A DNA stretch of 64,000 nt, taken from contig NZ_FOVT01000023.1 of the NCBI RefSeq assembly GCF_900115245.1, positions 24,607 to 88,606 of the forward strand, written 5' to 3'. Made by a program: the position numbers and the translations under genes. Under the pieces are notes generated by a model. It saw nothing but the letters and a program-made list of their open reading frames with translations, searched no databases and was not told where the DNA came from. Source of the DNA: Mesorhizobium sp. NFR06. Its GTDB lineage: Bacteria > Pseudomonadota > Alphaproteobacteria > Rhizobiales > Rhizobiaceae. Of this stretch, positions 1 through 8,935 are shown piece after piece. The stretch's first letter is position 1, and each line of letters opens with the position of its first letter.

Positions 1-970
1 GGATGAGTTGGAAACGGCGGATCTGGAGGGGCACCAGTTCGAGCGCGGCCAGATTGCTTCCAGGACCAAGGTCAGCGATATACATCAGGGCGAGGTCGGA
101 CCGGAATTCCCTGTGGCCTTTGATGCCTTCATAGTCATTCAGGAAGTCACCGCAGCCATAGAGAATAAGGCGGTTCTTGTACACTTCGATGGATTTGGCA
201 TGATGCGATGAATGGCCGTGAACGATGGATATATCGGCCCTGTTGATCAATTCGTGGGCGAACCATCGTTGCTCCTCCGGGATGTCGTAGCCCCAGTTTG
301 GTCCCCAATGAAGGGAGACCACGACCACATCATTCTCTCGTCGGACATCGGCCACCAGGTCGGTGATCGCAGCGACGGTCGCATCGGAAAGCGCAGGTAG
401 AAAATTTACTCCGGCTCGATCATGCGTCGCCGCCCAGTTTCGGGGGACGCCGCTGGTCTGCGAGGCGAACGAAAAAACAAGTGTGCGCCCCGCATTGGTT
501 TCTGCCAAAATCGCCGGGGCGCTCGCTTGGGCGGCGTTGCGCCCCGCTCCGGCGGTCTTGATTCGCAGACGCTCGAGCGTCGCCAGGGTTTCCAGCAGCC
601 CAGCGCGCCCCCAATCAAGAACGTGATTGTTAGCCAGTACGCAGCAGTCGACCCGCGCGGCGACGAGGCAGGCGGCGTTCTCGGGACTCATCCTGTAGTT
701 GATGCCTTTGGCGACATAGGCGTCGCAGCGCGTAATGCTGGTTTCGAGATTTATGATGCTGGCATCCGGGCGCGCCCGCTTCAATTCTTGCAGCGCTGCG
801 CCCCAGATGTAGTGCAAGTCGACGGGCGTCGGTATCGGCTGGTTCGCCATCCGGACATAGTCGATGGCCGATTTCACATAGCGCTCATGAAGACGAGGGT
901 CACACGGATGTGGAAGCGCCTGGTCTATGCCTCGCCCCGTCATCACGTCGCCACAGAGAAAGATCCGCAT
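1..970 (-). CDS. CapA-family (PGA_cap) metallophosphatase-like protein, C-terminus cut by window edge
   Basis: The minus-strand reading frame is open from the ATG at 970 to the left edge, about 323 residues, with no stop inside the window. The N-terminus MRIFLCGDVMTGRG and later NLETS, NYRMSPENA, LANNHVLDWG and VVSLHWGPNW are the conserved blocks of CapA / poly-gamma-glutamate synthesis proteins, which have a calcineurin-like fold. Near the edge VHGHSSHHAKSIEVY and LILYGCGDFLNDYEG carry the usual His and Asp metal ligands. Members are linked to capsule or poly-gamma-glutamate export, but many free-standing copies have no proven role. It follows the PEBP gene on the same strand after a 93-bp gap. 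No signal peptide is evident, which suggests a cytoplasmic or atypical member. Family assignment is firm; the substrate is unknown. Confidence 0.85.
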   Translation of the reverse strand, partial: MRIFLCGDVMTGRGIDQALPHPCDPRLHERYVKSAIDYVRMANQPIPTPVDLHYIWGAALQELKRARPDASIINLETSITRCDAYVAKGINYRMSPENAACLVAARVDCCVLANNHVLDWGRAGLLETLATLERLRIKTAGAGRNAAQASAPAILAETNAGRTLVFSFASQTSGVPRNWAATHDRAGVNFLPALSDATVAAITDLVADVRRENDVVVVSLHWGPNWGYDIPEEQRWFAHELINRADISIVHGHSSHHAKSIEVYKNRLILYGCGDFLNDYEGIKGHREFRSDLALMYIADLGPGSNLAALELVPLQIRRFQLI

Positions 971-1063
971 GACGCGTATCGGCCGGGGCCATTGCGATCA
1001 GTGATGTCGCTGATGACCCGCAGGCCTTCCTCAACTTGCCTGAGTTCATACGAGCGAAGACCA

Positions 1064-1522
1064 TCATCGCTCATACACTCCGACGAGAACCGCTTCGGCC
1101 AGGAGATGCTTGCGCGCTTCTCGTTCGACCCCCTGACACGATGGGTCGTTGCCGAATGGCAGGTGATCGATCGACAGCGCAAGCAGCCGGAAGTGGTAGC
1201 GGTGTGGGCCGTGGCGATGTGGTGGGCAGGGACCACCGTAACCCGGTCGTCGGAAATCATTGGTTGCCTGCTTGAACCCTTGCTTGCCGGCGTGCTCGCC
1301 AGCGCCTTCGGCCAACCCTACACAATCGGCCGCAATGTCATAGGCCGCCCAGTGATGCCAGACCCCCGCCGGAGCGTCCGGATCATCGCAGAGAAGGACA
1401 AAGCTGCGGGTTCCGGTCGGAGCGCCGGTCCAACTGAGGGGAGGGGAACGATCCTCACCGTCGCAAGTGAAACGCCGCGGGATCGTCGTACCGTTCGCGA
1501 AGCTGCTTGAACTGAGCTGCAT
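1064..1522 (-). CDS. YbhB/YbcL family (PEBP, Raf-kinase-inhibitor-like) protein
   Basis: The product is 152 residues, the normal length of bacterial PEBP-like proteins. Recognisable blocks are FTCDGEDRSPPLSW near residue 18, the ligand-pocket segment DDPDAPAGVWHHWAAYDI around residues 46-63, and the signature YGGPCPPHRHGPHRYHFRL near residues 94-112. The C-terminus LVGVYER is also typical. No signal peptide is seen, so it is probably cytoplasmic. The family binds anionic or phospholipid-like ligands and its bacterial role is unsettled. It lies upstream of the CapA-like gene on the same strand and may be cotranscribed. The ATG at 1522 fits the family's N-terminus. Confidence 0.88.
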   Translation of the reverse strand: MQLSSSSFANGTTIPRRFTCDGEDRSPPLSWTGAPTGTRSFVLLCDDPDAPAGVWHHWAAYDIAADCVGLAEGAGEHAGKQGFKQATNDFRRPGYGGPCPPHRHGPHRYHFRLLALSIDHLPFGNDPSCQGVEREARKHLLAEAVLVGVYER

Positions 1523-2373
1523 GGGTCGCCCCTACGTGCTGCCGCGCCGCGCAACACTCAATCCCAAAACGCTAGGTGCCAGGCAGAACTGGTAGGAAGC
1601 GCGGGCGTCGCCTTGATGCTGCGTTCCGACACGAACTTCACGGTTGATCGGACGCAAGGATAAGCGCTCTATCGAAAATGTACGAGACAATATTGAATGG
1701 CAGTTCGTTTCGCGCTGCCGCCCCGCCTAAGCGCCGCGCCGCACACATCGTCGCGCAATGGATCTTCGAGACCTGCGAGCGCGCGGTGCCGGCGCGGCGC
1801 TTTCGCGATTTTCCGGCAGGCGGGCTCGATGTTTTCCGGCCCTGGCCCGAACTCCACGCCTATCTCGTCTGGCGCTTCGAGCCGGTCACCAGCCTCGCGC
1901 GAGGTGGCGCATCCGGCGACGAAAATCCTCATCATCGACCTCAAGGACGGCTGGATCGGCGGCTACGATCTCGCGGCGCTCGGCATGGTCTGTGATGGGG
2001 CGATCCTGTGCGCCTACAGCAACAGGGGGCTCAAGTAAATCCCGGCCAGGAGCAGCCTTGTCTTGGCGACAGATGACCCGACAGTGGCGATCGCTACGCG
2101 GCTGGTGTCCTTCAGGGGTGACGACCATCAAGCCGCCCAGCGGGCTTATAAGCGGCAGATGCTGTTCCGTCCGCGAGCGCCGCGTAGGCCGCCTGCCGAA
2201 TTGCCCTTTCTAGCGCCGTTCTGCGCTATGCGCCGCATGTTCAGACAAGAACGGTTACACCCTCGAAATGGAGAAGAACCTGATTTCCGGAGTGCGACCG
2301 GAAGATTTTGTCAGCGACCTGCTACAAGGGAACGGCAACGCGGGAAATTCCGCGCTGAAGTTCGTCTTCCGCT
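1523..2373. other. Intergenic stretch without a supportable gene
   Basis: About 850 bases of high-GC sequence hold several overlapping open frames on both strands of roughly 90-150 codons. None has an obvious ribosome-binding site and a recognisable family together. One plus-strand frame ending at 2038 finishes with a protein-like stretch (KILIIDLKDGWIGGYDLAAL, about residues 75-94 of that frame). Its upstream part shifts between frames, so a decayed gene is possible. I could not identify it. Confidence 0.4.
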
Positions 2374-4116
2374 TTAGCCGTAAACATCCACGCCTGCTTT
2401 GCGAAACCCCTCGAACCACAATTCACGGTCTTCGGCCAGCGCGCACATGCCTGCACAATTGCGGGCGAATGCCGGAATATCGAAACCTGTCGGTGCCTCG
2501 CCTAGAATTGCTTTTGCCTCATCGATCCTCCCCAGTTGGGAAAGGCACATCGACTGAAGCAATCTTACATAGAAAGGTGCGCCGTTAACTGTTTTGTAGG
2601 TCTTAAGGGCTCCTTCAAAGTCACGCATTAGATACTGTACGTCTGCCAAGATAACCGTCCATCCCGGCGGCACGCGTGGCTCAGCCCGATATACACGTTC
2701 AATTATTTCCCGTGCGCGATTGTGTTCGCCTATGAAGGCGAGAACTAGTGCGCGTGTGGCGGCCGTGGAGATGTCACGCGGATTGAGCAAACTTGCACTA
2801 TCAGAGTATCGTCTTGCATTGTCTCCATCACCGAGCATTAGGTACGCAGCTGCTACCTGTTCAAGCACGTAGGCGTCTGTCTTGTCGGCAGCGATAGCTC
2901 TTTCAGCGTATCCGCGAGATAGTTCGGCGATTTTCATATGAGTGTCACGTGCGGATCCGGTGAATCGTCTATAGCCATACAGGCCACTCAACATGGCCAA
3001 CGCTCTCGCATATTGAGGATCAACTTTGATCGCCTGATTCAGGCAGCTTATAGCATCCTCCTCATCGCCATTTCTCGAAGCCTGCCTGCCGCGCAACCAC
3101 AAACTATAGGCGGTGGTGCTTGTCGTCGGATTTCGCTGACGAGCTTTGCTTGCTGCTTCATCTAGATTGTAGAAAAGCCGACCAAGAATAGCATCAACGA
3201 TCTCGTCCTGAACTTGAAATATGTCTTCAATTTTCCGATCGAAGTTTTCTGCGAACGCATGAGTCCCAGTTTGAACGTCAATGAGTTGAACTGTAGCACG
3301 AACCCTGTTGCCGGCTTGCCGAATGCTTCCCTCGATCACAAAATCAGCCCGAAGCTTGCGGCCTATCTCCGCCACGTTTATGGACCGATCCTTAAACAGA
3401 GCTGTCGTGTTACGTGCAATCACTGACAGATGTTGATAGTGGGAAAGCTCCGTGATTATGTCCTCGGTTATTCCATCCGAGAAATAGTCTTGTGCTGGGT
3501 CGCCAGACATATTTGCGAACGGCAATACCGCCACCGTCGTACGCTCGTTGCCCCTTAAAAATTGGGCTTCTTGGTCTCCTTCTGCGTCGCTGGGCCTGAT
3601 GCGATAGGCGCGAATTGTCCGGGATATATTCTTGAGGGAGCTTTCCCCAATATCCTCGATTGAAATCTCGAGCTTTCCTTGAATCGCGTCGTACATTTGG
3701 CCCGAAATGCAAATACCTCCCGGCTCGGACAGGGTTTCAAGCCGAGCGGCGATGTTAACACCGTCACCGTAGACATCCGACTCGTCCTCTATGATGTCGC
3801 CTAGGTTAATGCCTATCCGCAATCTGATCCGGTTAGCATCTGCTAGCGTTTCATTTGCCTTGGCCATGCGGAGCTGAAGTTCAAGTGCACAACTCACCGC
3901 ATTTACTGCGCTAGCAAATTCGGCCAGGATTCCGTCGCCCATGAACTTGACAATTCGACCTGCGTGCTCTCGAACGGCCGGCACCACGATCTCCCTTCGC
4001 CGTTCCTTGATCACATCAAAAGTGCCGAGCTCATCCGCCTCCATGAGGCGGGAGTAACCAACCACGTCGGCCACTAGGATGGCAGCCAAACGGCGCCGCG
4101 CAGCATTTCCAACCAC
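2374..4116 (-). CDS. Class III adenylate/guanylate cyclase with TolB-like and TPR regions
   Basis: This 580-residue protein has three parts. Residues about 8-175 form a class III cyclase domain: the metal-binding aspartates lie in ILVADVVGYSRLME and FMGDGILAEF, followed by RLRIGINLGDIIED and DVYGDGVNIAARLE. Residues about 195-330 form a TolB-like N-terminal-type domain beginning TVAVLPFANMSGDPAQDYFS and containing ITELSHYQHLSVIARNTTAL. The remainder is tetratricopeptide repeats. This architecture is abundant and highly paralogous in Mesorhizobium and Bradyrhizobium; it makes cAMP (or cGMP) from ATP (or GTP) in response to an unknown cue. Cyclase residues look intact. The DNA is visibly more A/T-rich than the flanking genes, consistent with a different history. 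No gene partner is adjacent. Confidence 0.9.
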   Translation of the reverse strand: MVGNAARRRLAAILVADVVGYSRLMEADELGTFDVIKERRREIVVPAVREHAGRIVKFMGDGILAEFASAVNAVSCALELQLRMAKANETLADANRIRLRIGINLGDIIEDESDVYGDGVNIAARLETLSEPGGICISGQMYDAIQGKLEISIEDIGESSLKNISRTIRAYRIRPSDAEGDQEAQFLRGNERTTVAVLPFANMSGDPAQDYFSDGITEDIITELSHYQHLSVIARNTTALFKDRSINVAEIGRKLRADFVIEGSIRQAGNRVRATVQLIDVQTGTHAFAENFDRKIEDIFQVQDEIVDAILGRLFYNLDEAASKARQRNPTTSTTAYSLWLRGRQASRNGDEEDAISCLNQAIKVDPQYARALAMLSGLYGYRRFTGSARDTHMKIAELSRGYAERAIAADKTDAYVLEQVAAAYLMLGDGDNARRYSDSASLLNPRDISTAATRALVLAFIGEHNRAREIIERVYRAEPRVPPGWTVILADVQYLMRDFEGALKTYKTVNGAPFYVRLLQSMCLSQLGRIDEAKAILGEAPTGFDIPAFARNCAGMCALAEDRELWFEGFRKAGVDVYG

Positions 4117-4590
4117 TGCCGACCAACCTCTTCGTTCCCATCGCCCCTAACCAGTCTACAACACGGCGCAAATGTCTGCCAGAAACTTGCCTCAAGACGG
4201 TCGAGCAGGTTTTTGGCGCGCGTGGTTCGCCCTGGACGCCGGAGACTGCGACCCTGGCGTGCGATCAGCTAACAATTGCTGTTTGTCGCCCCGACAAACG
4301 CCCGACAGCGTCGTTTTGTCCGTGGCCGGTGTTTGCGAGCCGCCATGCTCCCCACGCCGCGACATGGCCCTGCCTCGTACTTGCTGGCAGCAGCGGTTCC
4401 GCGCCATCGATTGATGGCACCCGTCGCGATGAACCACAGAGTTGACTGAACCAACGGGTTAGATATTTTTGGTGCGTGCTTTGAGAAGAAGCGGCGCCGG
4501 GCATTTTCTGAGCCGCATGATAACCGACGACGGTCTGACCTCACGTCGAAGATAAAAAGAAACAGCACCAGCTCAGGCTGGCCGCGCCGC
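4117..4590. other. Intergenic stretch between cyclase gene and integrase remnant
   Basis: I see no supportable coding region here. Short overlapping frames exist on both strands, none with family resemblance. It includes the promoter side of the cyclase gene, which starts at 4116 on the minus strand, and the region where the decayed integrase fades out. Confidence 0.4.
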
Positions 4591-4599
4591 CCGCGCGCT

Positions 4600-4797
4600 C
4601 GACAGCCTCAGTACGAGTGAAATGACAGGGTAGCTACCCAGAGACAGCAGCTTCTGCTTCCCATCGAACCGATAGGCGAGGCGCTATAGCTTTGTTCCAG
4701 ATGGCTGGATCCATAGCTGCAGCGCACCGCCGTCGGACAGTTTGTGGAGCTTGGACGCGGGCCGAATGTTGCGGCATTTCACGTCGGAGAGAGCCAT
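4600..4797 (-). pseudogene. Remnant N-terminus of a tyrosine integrase (DUF4102 type) next to tRNA-Phe
   Basis: From the ATG at 4797 the minus strand reads MALSDVKCRNIRPASK, then LHKLSDGGALQLWIQPSG. This is the N-terminal arm-binding domain of P4-type/DUF4102 integrases. Six codons later, where the family normally has Trp (TGG) before RLAYRFDGKQKLLSLGSYP, there is a TAG stop. The resemblance continues in frame after the stop to about 4600 and then disappears. The catalytic domain is absent. It starts about 209 bp beyond the 3' end of tRNA-Phe and points away from it, the usual arrangement for an integrase that used this tRNA as its attachment site. It therefore marks an old, lost or decayed integrated element on the left side of the window. 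Confidence 0.8.
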
Positions 4798-4823
4798 TTT
4801 GTGGGACCTCCTATTGGTGCTTC

Positions 4824-4861
4824 GATACCAACAGGTTCTCAGATACCAACAAATACCAACA
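4824..4861. repeat. Three direct repeats upstream of the integrase remnant
   Basis: The decamer GATACCAACA occurs at 4824 and 4842, with a one-mismatch copy (AATACCAACA) at 4852. They lie just upstream of the remnant start at 4797, between it and tRNA-Phe. This is where integrase arm-type sites or promoter elements would be expected; function is inferred from position only. Confidence 0.5.
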
Positions 4862-5005
4862 CCTCGCCGTTGGACGAAATTTGCCAAACCGCGACGAAAC
4901 TCGCTCTAGCACCTCTTTCGCGCCGAAAAACGAAGCAAATTCAGCCATTTGCGGAGACTGAAGCGTAGACGCTTCGGCGAAAAGGGATATCGGGAGAGGA
5001 GGGGA

Positions 5006-5081
<76 letters not shown>

Positions 5082-5183
5082 CTGTGCCGGCTAACGGGAT
5101 TCGCCTGCCGGATTTCGCAAGGGCACGCAGCGGCGCCCCTTGAAAGCGCGTGGGTTATAGCACGGCAATCCTGCCTGTCCAGA

Positions 5184-5352
5184 GCAATTCCAGGAAAAGT
5201 GCCCAGCGGTTTTCCGTTCCGGAATTGCGTGAAATAATCGCAATTCCAGGAAAAGTGCCCACCGGTTTTCCGTTCCGGAATTGCGTGAAAATATTCGCAA
5301 TTCCAGGAAAAGTGCCCAGCGGTTTTCCGTTCCGGAATTGCGTGAAATCAAT
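5184..5352. repeat. Three tandem copies of a 56-57 bp palindromic rhizobial intergenic element
   Basis: The unit begins GCAATTCCAGGAAAAGTGCC and ends CCGTTCCGGAATTGCGTGAA. Copies start at 5184, 5240 and 5297 (spacings 56 and 57 bp) and differ at very few positions. The ends are inverted (CAATTCC near the start, GGAATTG near the end), so each unit can fold. Diverged single copies occur at 11281, 45542 and 60341. This resembles the small mosaic or palindromic elements common in rhizobial intergenic DNA. It lies between tRNA-Phe and the 3' end of yacG. Confidence 0.85.
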
Positions 5353-5411
5353 CGCTTGGCCGTTGATTTCGTCAGGACGGAAAAATCGTTGCGAAACGGC
5401 GGCTTGGCGCC

Positions 5412-5627
5412 TCACTCCTCGTCCGTGGGGCCAGGCTTCGGGCTATCGTCTTCTTCCTCCTCGCCGTCGCGGCCGGGAATGACATAGGCGCCCTTCAGCC
5501 AGCGATTGAGGTCGATGTCCTTGCAGCGCGCCGAGCAGAACGGATAGTGCTCGCGCGACGAAGGTTTGCCGCATTCGGGGCAGGGTCGCTTCGGCCGCAG
5601 CGGCGTTATCTTGTCGTCCAGGCTCAT
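5412..5627 (-). CDS. yacG: DNA gyrase inhibitor YacG (zinc-binding)
   Basis: This 71-residue protein carries the four zinc-binding cysteines in CPECGKPSS and PFCSARCKDIDLNRWL, with the conserved Trp after them. The acidic C-terminal tail (EEEEDD) is common in alphaproteobacterial members. YacG binds the GyrB C-terminal domain and restrains gyrase. I chose the ATG at 5627, giving MSLDDK, because it overlaps the maf stop as ATGA, which implies translational coupling. An in-frame ATG at 5645 would add six residues inside maf. Confidence 0.92.
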   Translation of the reverse strand: MSLDDKITPLRPKRPCPECGKPSSREHYPFCSARCKDIDLNRWLKGAYVIPGRDGEEEEDDSPKPGPTDEE

Positions 5628-6250
5628 GAGCGCGCGGCATGCCATTTCTGGTGCGCTTTGAAACCTTCGCCTGAAAGCAGCGCGACACTTTCATAAAGCG
5701 GCAGGCCGACTACGTTGGTGTAGGAGCCGACCAGCTTGACGACGAAGGAGCCAGCCAAGCCTTGCACGGCATAGCCGCCGGCCTTGCCGCGCCACTCGCC
5801 GGAGGCGACATAGGCGTCGATCTCCTCGCGCGGCAGCCGCTTGAAGCGGACCCTGGTCTCCACCAGCCGCTGGCGCAGCTTGCCGCCCGGCGTGATCAGG
5901 CAGATGCCCGAATAGACCCGATGCGAGCGGCCGGATAGCAGGCCGAGGCAATTGATGGCGTCGTCGATCGTCTCAGCCTTGGGCAGGATGCGCCGCCCGA
6001 CCGCCACGACCGTGTCGGCGGCAAGGATGAAGGCGGGCCCATAGTCGTGCTCGCTCTTCAGCGAATCCAGCGCCTTCTCGGCCTTGTCCTTGGAGAGCCG
6101 CTTGGCCAGCGAGCGCGGATGCTCGGCCCGCTGCGGCGTTTCGTCGACATCGGCGGGCAGCACCCGATCCGGCTCGATGCCGGCCTGCTGCAGCAATTCG
6201 ATGCGGCGCGGAGAACCCGAGGCAAGCACGAGCTTCTGCAGGGTGCTCAT
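5624..6250 (-). CDS. maf: Maf-like nucleoside triphosphate pyrophosphatase
   Basis: The 208-residue protein starts MSTLQKLVLASGSPRRIELL, containing the Maf signature SGSPRR. Other blocks are the ADVDETP region near residue 38, ILAADTVV near residue 75, and GKAGGYAVQGLAG near residue 155. Maf/YhdE proteins hydrolyse dTTP, UTP or modified nucleotides to monophosphates in the cytoplasm. It sits between infA and yacG on the same strand, as in other Rhizobiales, and overlaps yacG by 4 nt. The length and start fit the family. Confidence 0.94.
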   Translation of the reverse strand: MSTLQKLVLASGSPRRIELLQQAGIEPDRVLPADVDETPQRAEHPRSLAKRLSKDKAEKALDSLKSEHDYGPAFILAADTVVAVGRRILPKAETIDDAINCLGLLSGRSHRVYSGICLITPGGKLRQRLVETRVRFKRLPREEIDAYVASGEWRGKAGGYAVQGLAGSFVVKLVGSYTNVVGLPLYESVALLSGEGFKAHQKWHAARS

Positions 6251-6269
6251 CGCGGTTCTGGCCGGATTG

Positions 6270-6488
6270 TTACTTGAAACGGTAGGTGATGCGGCCCTTG
6301 GTCAGGTCATAAGGCGTCATCTCGACCAGGACCTTGTCGCCGGTCAGCACGCGGATGCGGTTCTTGCGCATGCGGCCGGCCGTGTGGGCGATGATTTCGT
6401 GTTCGTTTTCGAGCTTCACACGGAACATCGCATTGGGCAGCAGTTCGGTGACCACACCTGGAAACTCGAGGACTTCTTCCTTCGGCAT
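6270..6488 (-). CDS. infA: Translation initiation factor IF-1
   Basis: The 72-residue protein starts [20 protein letters not shown] and carries [20 protein letters not shown] and the C-terminal [12 protein letters not shown]. This is the complete S1-like OB fold of IF-1, with the length of alphaproteobacterial members. IF-1 binds the A site of the 30S subunit during initiation. The frame is open upstream of the ATG at 6488, but that ATG matches the family exactly. It lies 19 bp upstream of maf. Confidence 0.98.
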
Positions 6489-6574
6489 TCGATACCTTTG
6501 CTTGGATGGCTGTTCCGGCGGCCGGCCGGAATTTGCGCGGAACCTATATGATAATCGACCGCTTGTGAACATGC

Positions 6575-7027
6575 TTAATCGGCGGCGCTTTTCGGGTCGG
6601 GAACGGCAAAACGCCTGCTGATGCGGGCCTTCAGCCGCTCGCGCACGTCGCGATAGGCGGCCATGATGTGCTCGCGCGTGCCGCCGGTGTCGGTCGGGTC
6701 GGGCATCGGCCAATATTCGACCTCGACGGCGAGCGAACGCGTGAGCTCCAGCGCGGCGTGATGGGCCTCCGGCGCCAGCGTGACGATCAGGTCGAAATAA
6801 TCGTCTTCCAGATCCTCCAGCGTTCTCGGCTGCCGCTCGCCGAGCGTCAGACCCTCCTCGGCAAGCACGGCATCGACGAAAGGGTCGCGCTCGCCGCTGC
6901 GCACGCCGGCCGAGGCGACGAAAGTGGTGGCCGGCAGCAGCCGTCGCGCCAGCTGTTCCGCCATCGGCGAGCGCACGGCGTTCATGCCGCATAAAAAAAG
7001 GATCGAATGCGGCAAGGCGGCCAGCAT
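6575..7027 (-). CDS. Low-molecular-weight protein-tyrosine phosphatase / ArsC-like phosphatase
   Basis: The 150-residue product has the P-loop [12 protein letters not shown] near residue 14 (C-x5-R followed by Ser/Pro), the catalytic signature of low-molecular-weight phosphatases. The general-acid Asp is expected in [11 protein letters not shown] near residue 106. The second residue of the loop (CGMNAVRS rather than CxGNxCRS) is a variant typical of the rhizobial orthologue found beside infA. The role is probably phosphotyrosine hydrolysis; arsenate reduction is less likely. It sits between UPF0262 and infA on the same strand. Confidence 0.87.
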
Positions 7028-7029
7028 TA

Positions 7030-7099
7030 GAGCATGATCCCGAACCGGAGGTCAGCGCACGCAATAATTGGGAACCGGTTTTCGGAGAAGATCATGCTC
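7030..7099. repeat. Palindromic intergenic element with 10-bp inverted ends
   Basis: GAGCATGATC at 7030-7039 is the exact inverted complement of GATCATGCTC at 7090-7099, and the interior holds further CCGG-centred pairing. Elements of this kind are scattered through Mesorhizobium intergenic regions. It lies between the phosphatase gene and the UPF0262 gene, where it could act as an mRNA stabiliser or attenuator. Confidence 0.75.
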
Positions 7100-7148
7100 C
7101 AACAAAGAGTTAGGTCAGCATGGCGATTCAAGGAAACGTCATCCTGAT

Positions 7149-7634
7149 CTAGCCTCGCCAGTGCAGCACGCAGACCAGCGTGAACAGCCGGCGCGCCGTG
7201 TCGAAGTCGATCTCGATCTTGCCGGCGAGCCGATTCATCAGCGTCTGCGAGCCTTCATTGTGCAGGCCGCGGCGGCCCATGTCGATCGCCTCGATATGGC
7301 TGGGCGTCGAGGAGCGGATGGCCTCGTAATAGCTTTCGCAGATCAGGTAATAGTCCTTGACGATGCGCCGCAGGGGCGTCAGCGACAGGATATGGGTGAC
7401 CACGTCGGCGCCGTTCTGGCGGCTGACGGCGAGCACCAGGCGCTGCTCGGCCAGCGACAGCTTCAGCCTGTATGGGCCGGCACCATCGTCATTGACCGGC
7501 CGGAAACTGTTTTCCTCGATGAGGTCGAAGATCGCCACCGCCCGCTCGTGCTCGACGTCGGGTGTCGAACGTCCGATCGTTTCGTCGAGCTCGACGTCGA
7601 TCAGCCTGTTGCGGGTTTCGTCGCGGCCGGACAT
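7149..7634 (-). CDS. UPF0262 family protein
   Basis: The 161-residue protein matches UPF0262, a family of unknown function restricted to Alphaproteobacteria. Typical blocks are IDVELDETIGRSTPDVEHER near the N-terminus, FRPVNDDGAGPYRLKLSL, and HIEAIDMGRRGLHNEGSQ near residue 120. There is no signal peptide or membrane segment. The start at 7634 lies 2 bp after the hisD stop, indicating cotranscription with hisD. Function is not known and I do not assign one. Confidence 0.9.
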   Translation of the reverse strand: MSGRDETRNRLIDVELDETIGRSTPDVEHERAVAIFDLIEENSFRPVNDDGAGPYRLKLSLAEQRLVLAVSRQNGADVVTHILSLTPLRRIVKDYYLICESYYEAIRSSTPSHIEAIDMGRRGLHNEGSQTLMNRLAGKIEIDFDTARRLFTLVCVLHWRG

Positions 7635-7636
7635 CG

Positions 7637-8929
7637 CTACATGTTCAACCTGATCGCGACGGAGCGGGCATGGGCATCCAGGCCTTCCGCCTTTGCAAGC
7701 GCGATCGCGGCGGGCGCCAGCACCTTGAGCTGCTCCGGCCCGAGCTTCAGGATCGAGGTGCGCTTGACGAAATCGAGCACGGATAAACCCGAGGAGAAAC
7801 GCGCCGAGCGCGCCGTCGGCAGCACGTGGTTGGAGCCGCCCACGTAATCGCCGATGACTTCCGGCGTATGCCGGCCAATAAAGACGGCGCCGGCGTTGCG
7901 CATCCTCGAAAGAAAATCCTCGGCTTCGTCGAAGGCAAGCTCGACATGCTCGGCCGCGATTCTGTCGACCAGCGGCAGCGAGGCTTCGAGCGCCGGCACC
8001 AGGATCACCGCGCCAAAGTCGCGCCAGCTTGCCGCCGCCGTCTCGGCGCGCGGCAGAACCTTCAACTGGCGTTCGACCGCCTGCTCGACCGCCTTGCCGA
8101 ATTCGGCATTGTCGGTGATCAGGATCGACTGCGCCGAAGCGTCGTGCTCGGCCTGTGCAAGCAGATCGGCCGCGATCCAGTCCGGATCGTTGTCGGCGTC
8201 GGCCACGACCAGCACTTCCGACGGCCCGGCGATCATGTCGATGCCGACCGTTCCGAACACCTGGCGCTTGGCCGCCGCCACATAGGCATTGCCGGGGCCG
8301 ACGATCTTGGCGACCGGCGTGATCGTCTGCGTGCCATAGGCGAGCGCCGCGACCGCCTGCGCGCCGCCGATGCGGTAAATCTCGGAGACGCCGGCGAGGT
8401 CGGCCGCCACCAGCACCAGCGGATTGATGACGCCGCCGGAGGCCGGCACGACAATGACGACACGTTCGACGCCGGCGACCCGGGCCGGCACAGCGTTCAT
8501 CAGCACCGAGCTCGGATAGCTCGCCGTGCCGCCCGGCACGTAGAGGCCGACGGCTTCGATCGCCGTCCAGCGCGAGCCGAGCTCGACGCCGGCGGCGTCC
8601 GTATAGCGGTCGTCCTTCGGCTTCTGCCGCTCGTGGTGCGAGCGGATGCGGTCGCGCGCGAACTTGAGCGCTTCGACGGTGGCCGGATCGGCCGCTTCAT
8701 AGGCCGTGGCGATGTCGTCCTTCGAGACGGCGATGCCGAGCTCGCCGAGGTCGGCCCTGTCGAACTTCAGCGTATAGTCGATCAGCGCCTTGTCGCCTTC
8801 GGCACGCACGCGGCCGATGATGTCGCGCACGACGGCGTCGACATCGGCCGACACCTCGCGCTTGGTGGTGAGGAAGCTCGAAAAGCGTTGCTCGAAGTCG
8901 GCGTCCTGCTGGCGGAGCGTTATAGCCAT
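7637..8929 (-). CDS. hisD: Histidinol dehydrogenase
   Basis: The 430-residue product has the HisD signatures GLYVPGGTASYPSSVLMNAV (about 119-138), GNAYVAAAKRQVFG, IDMIAGPSEVLVVADADN (about 225), and AEHDASAQSILIT with the zinc-binding Gln/His region. EHVELAFDEAEDFL and NHVLPTARSARFSSGL supply the catalytic Glu/His region. It oxidises L-histidinol to L-histidine with two NAD, the last step of histidine biosynthesis. The length is normal. It is followed by UPF0262 (2 bp) and preceded by DUF2948 (6 bp), a tight minus-strand operon. Confidence 0.97.
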   Translation of the reverse strand: MAITLRQQDADFEQRFSSFLTTKREVSADVDAVVRDIIGRVRAEGDKALIDYTLKFDRADLGELGIAVSKDDIATAYEAADPATVEALKFARDRIRSHHERQKPKDDRYTDAAGVELGSRWTAIEAVGLYVPGGTASYPSSVLMNAVPARVAGVERVVIVVPASGGVINPLVLVAADLAGVSEIYRIGGAQAVAALAYGTQTITPVAKIVGPGNAYVAAAKRQVFGTVGIDMIAGPSEVLVVADADNDPDWIAADLLAQAEHDASAQSILITDNAEFGKAVEQAVERQLKVLPRAETAAASWRDFGAVILVPALEASLPLVDRIAAEHVELAFDEAEDFLSRMRNAGAVFIGRHTPEVIGDYVGGSNHVLPTARSARFSSGLSVLDFVKRTSILKLGPEQLKVLAPAAIALAKAEGLDAHARSVAIRLNM

Positions 8930-8935
8930 GGCGCG

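Noticed and set aside
1678..2213. Possible gene with KILIIDLKDGWIGGYDL in the 1.5-2.4 kb gap
   Set aside because: The protein-like portion covers only the last 40 codons of one frame; upstream the three frames are equally plausible and no start or family could be supported.
6270..7064. 264-codon frame extending infA upstream
   Set aside because: The extension is antisense-like, Arg/Ala-rich sequence over the phosphatase gene; the ATG at 6488 gives an exact full-length IF-1.
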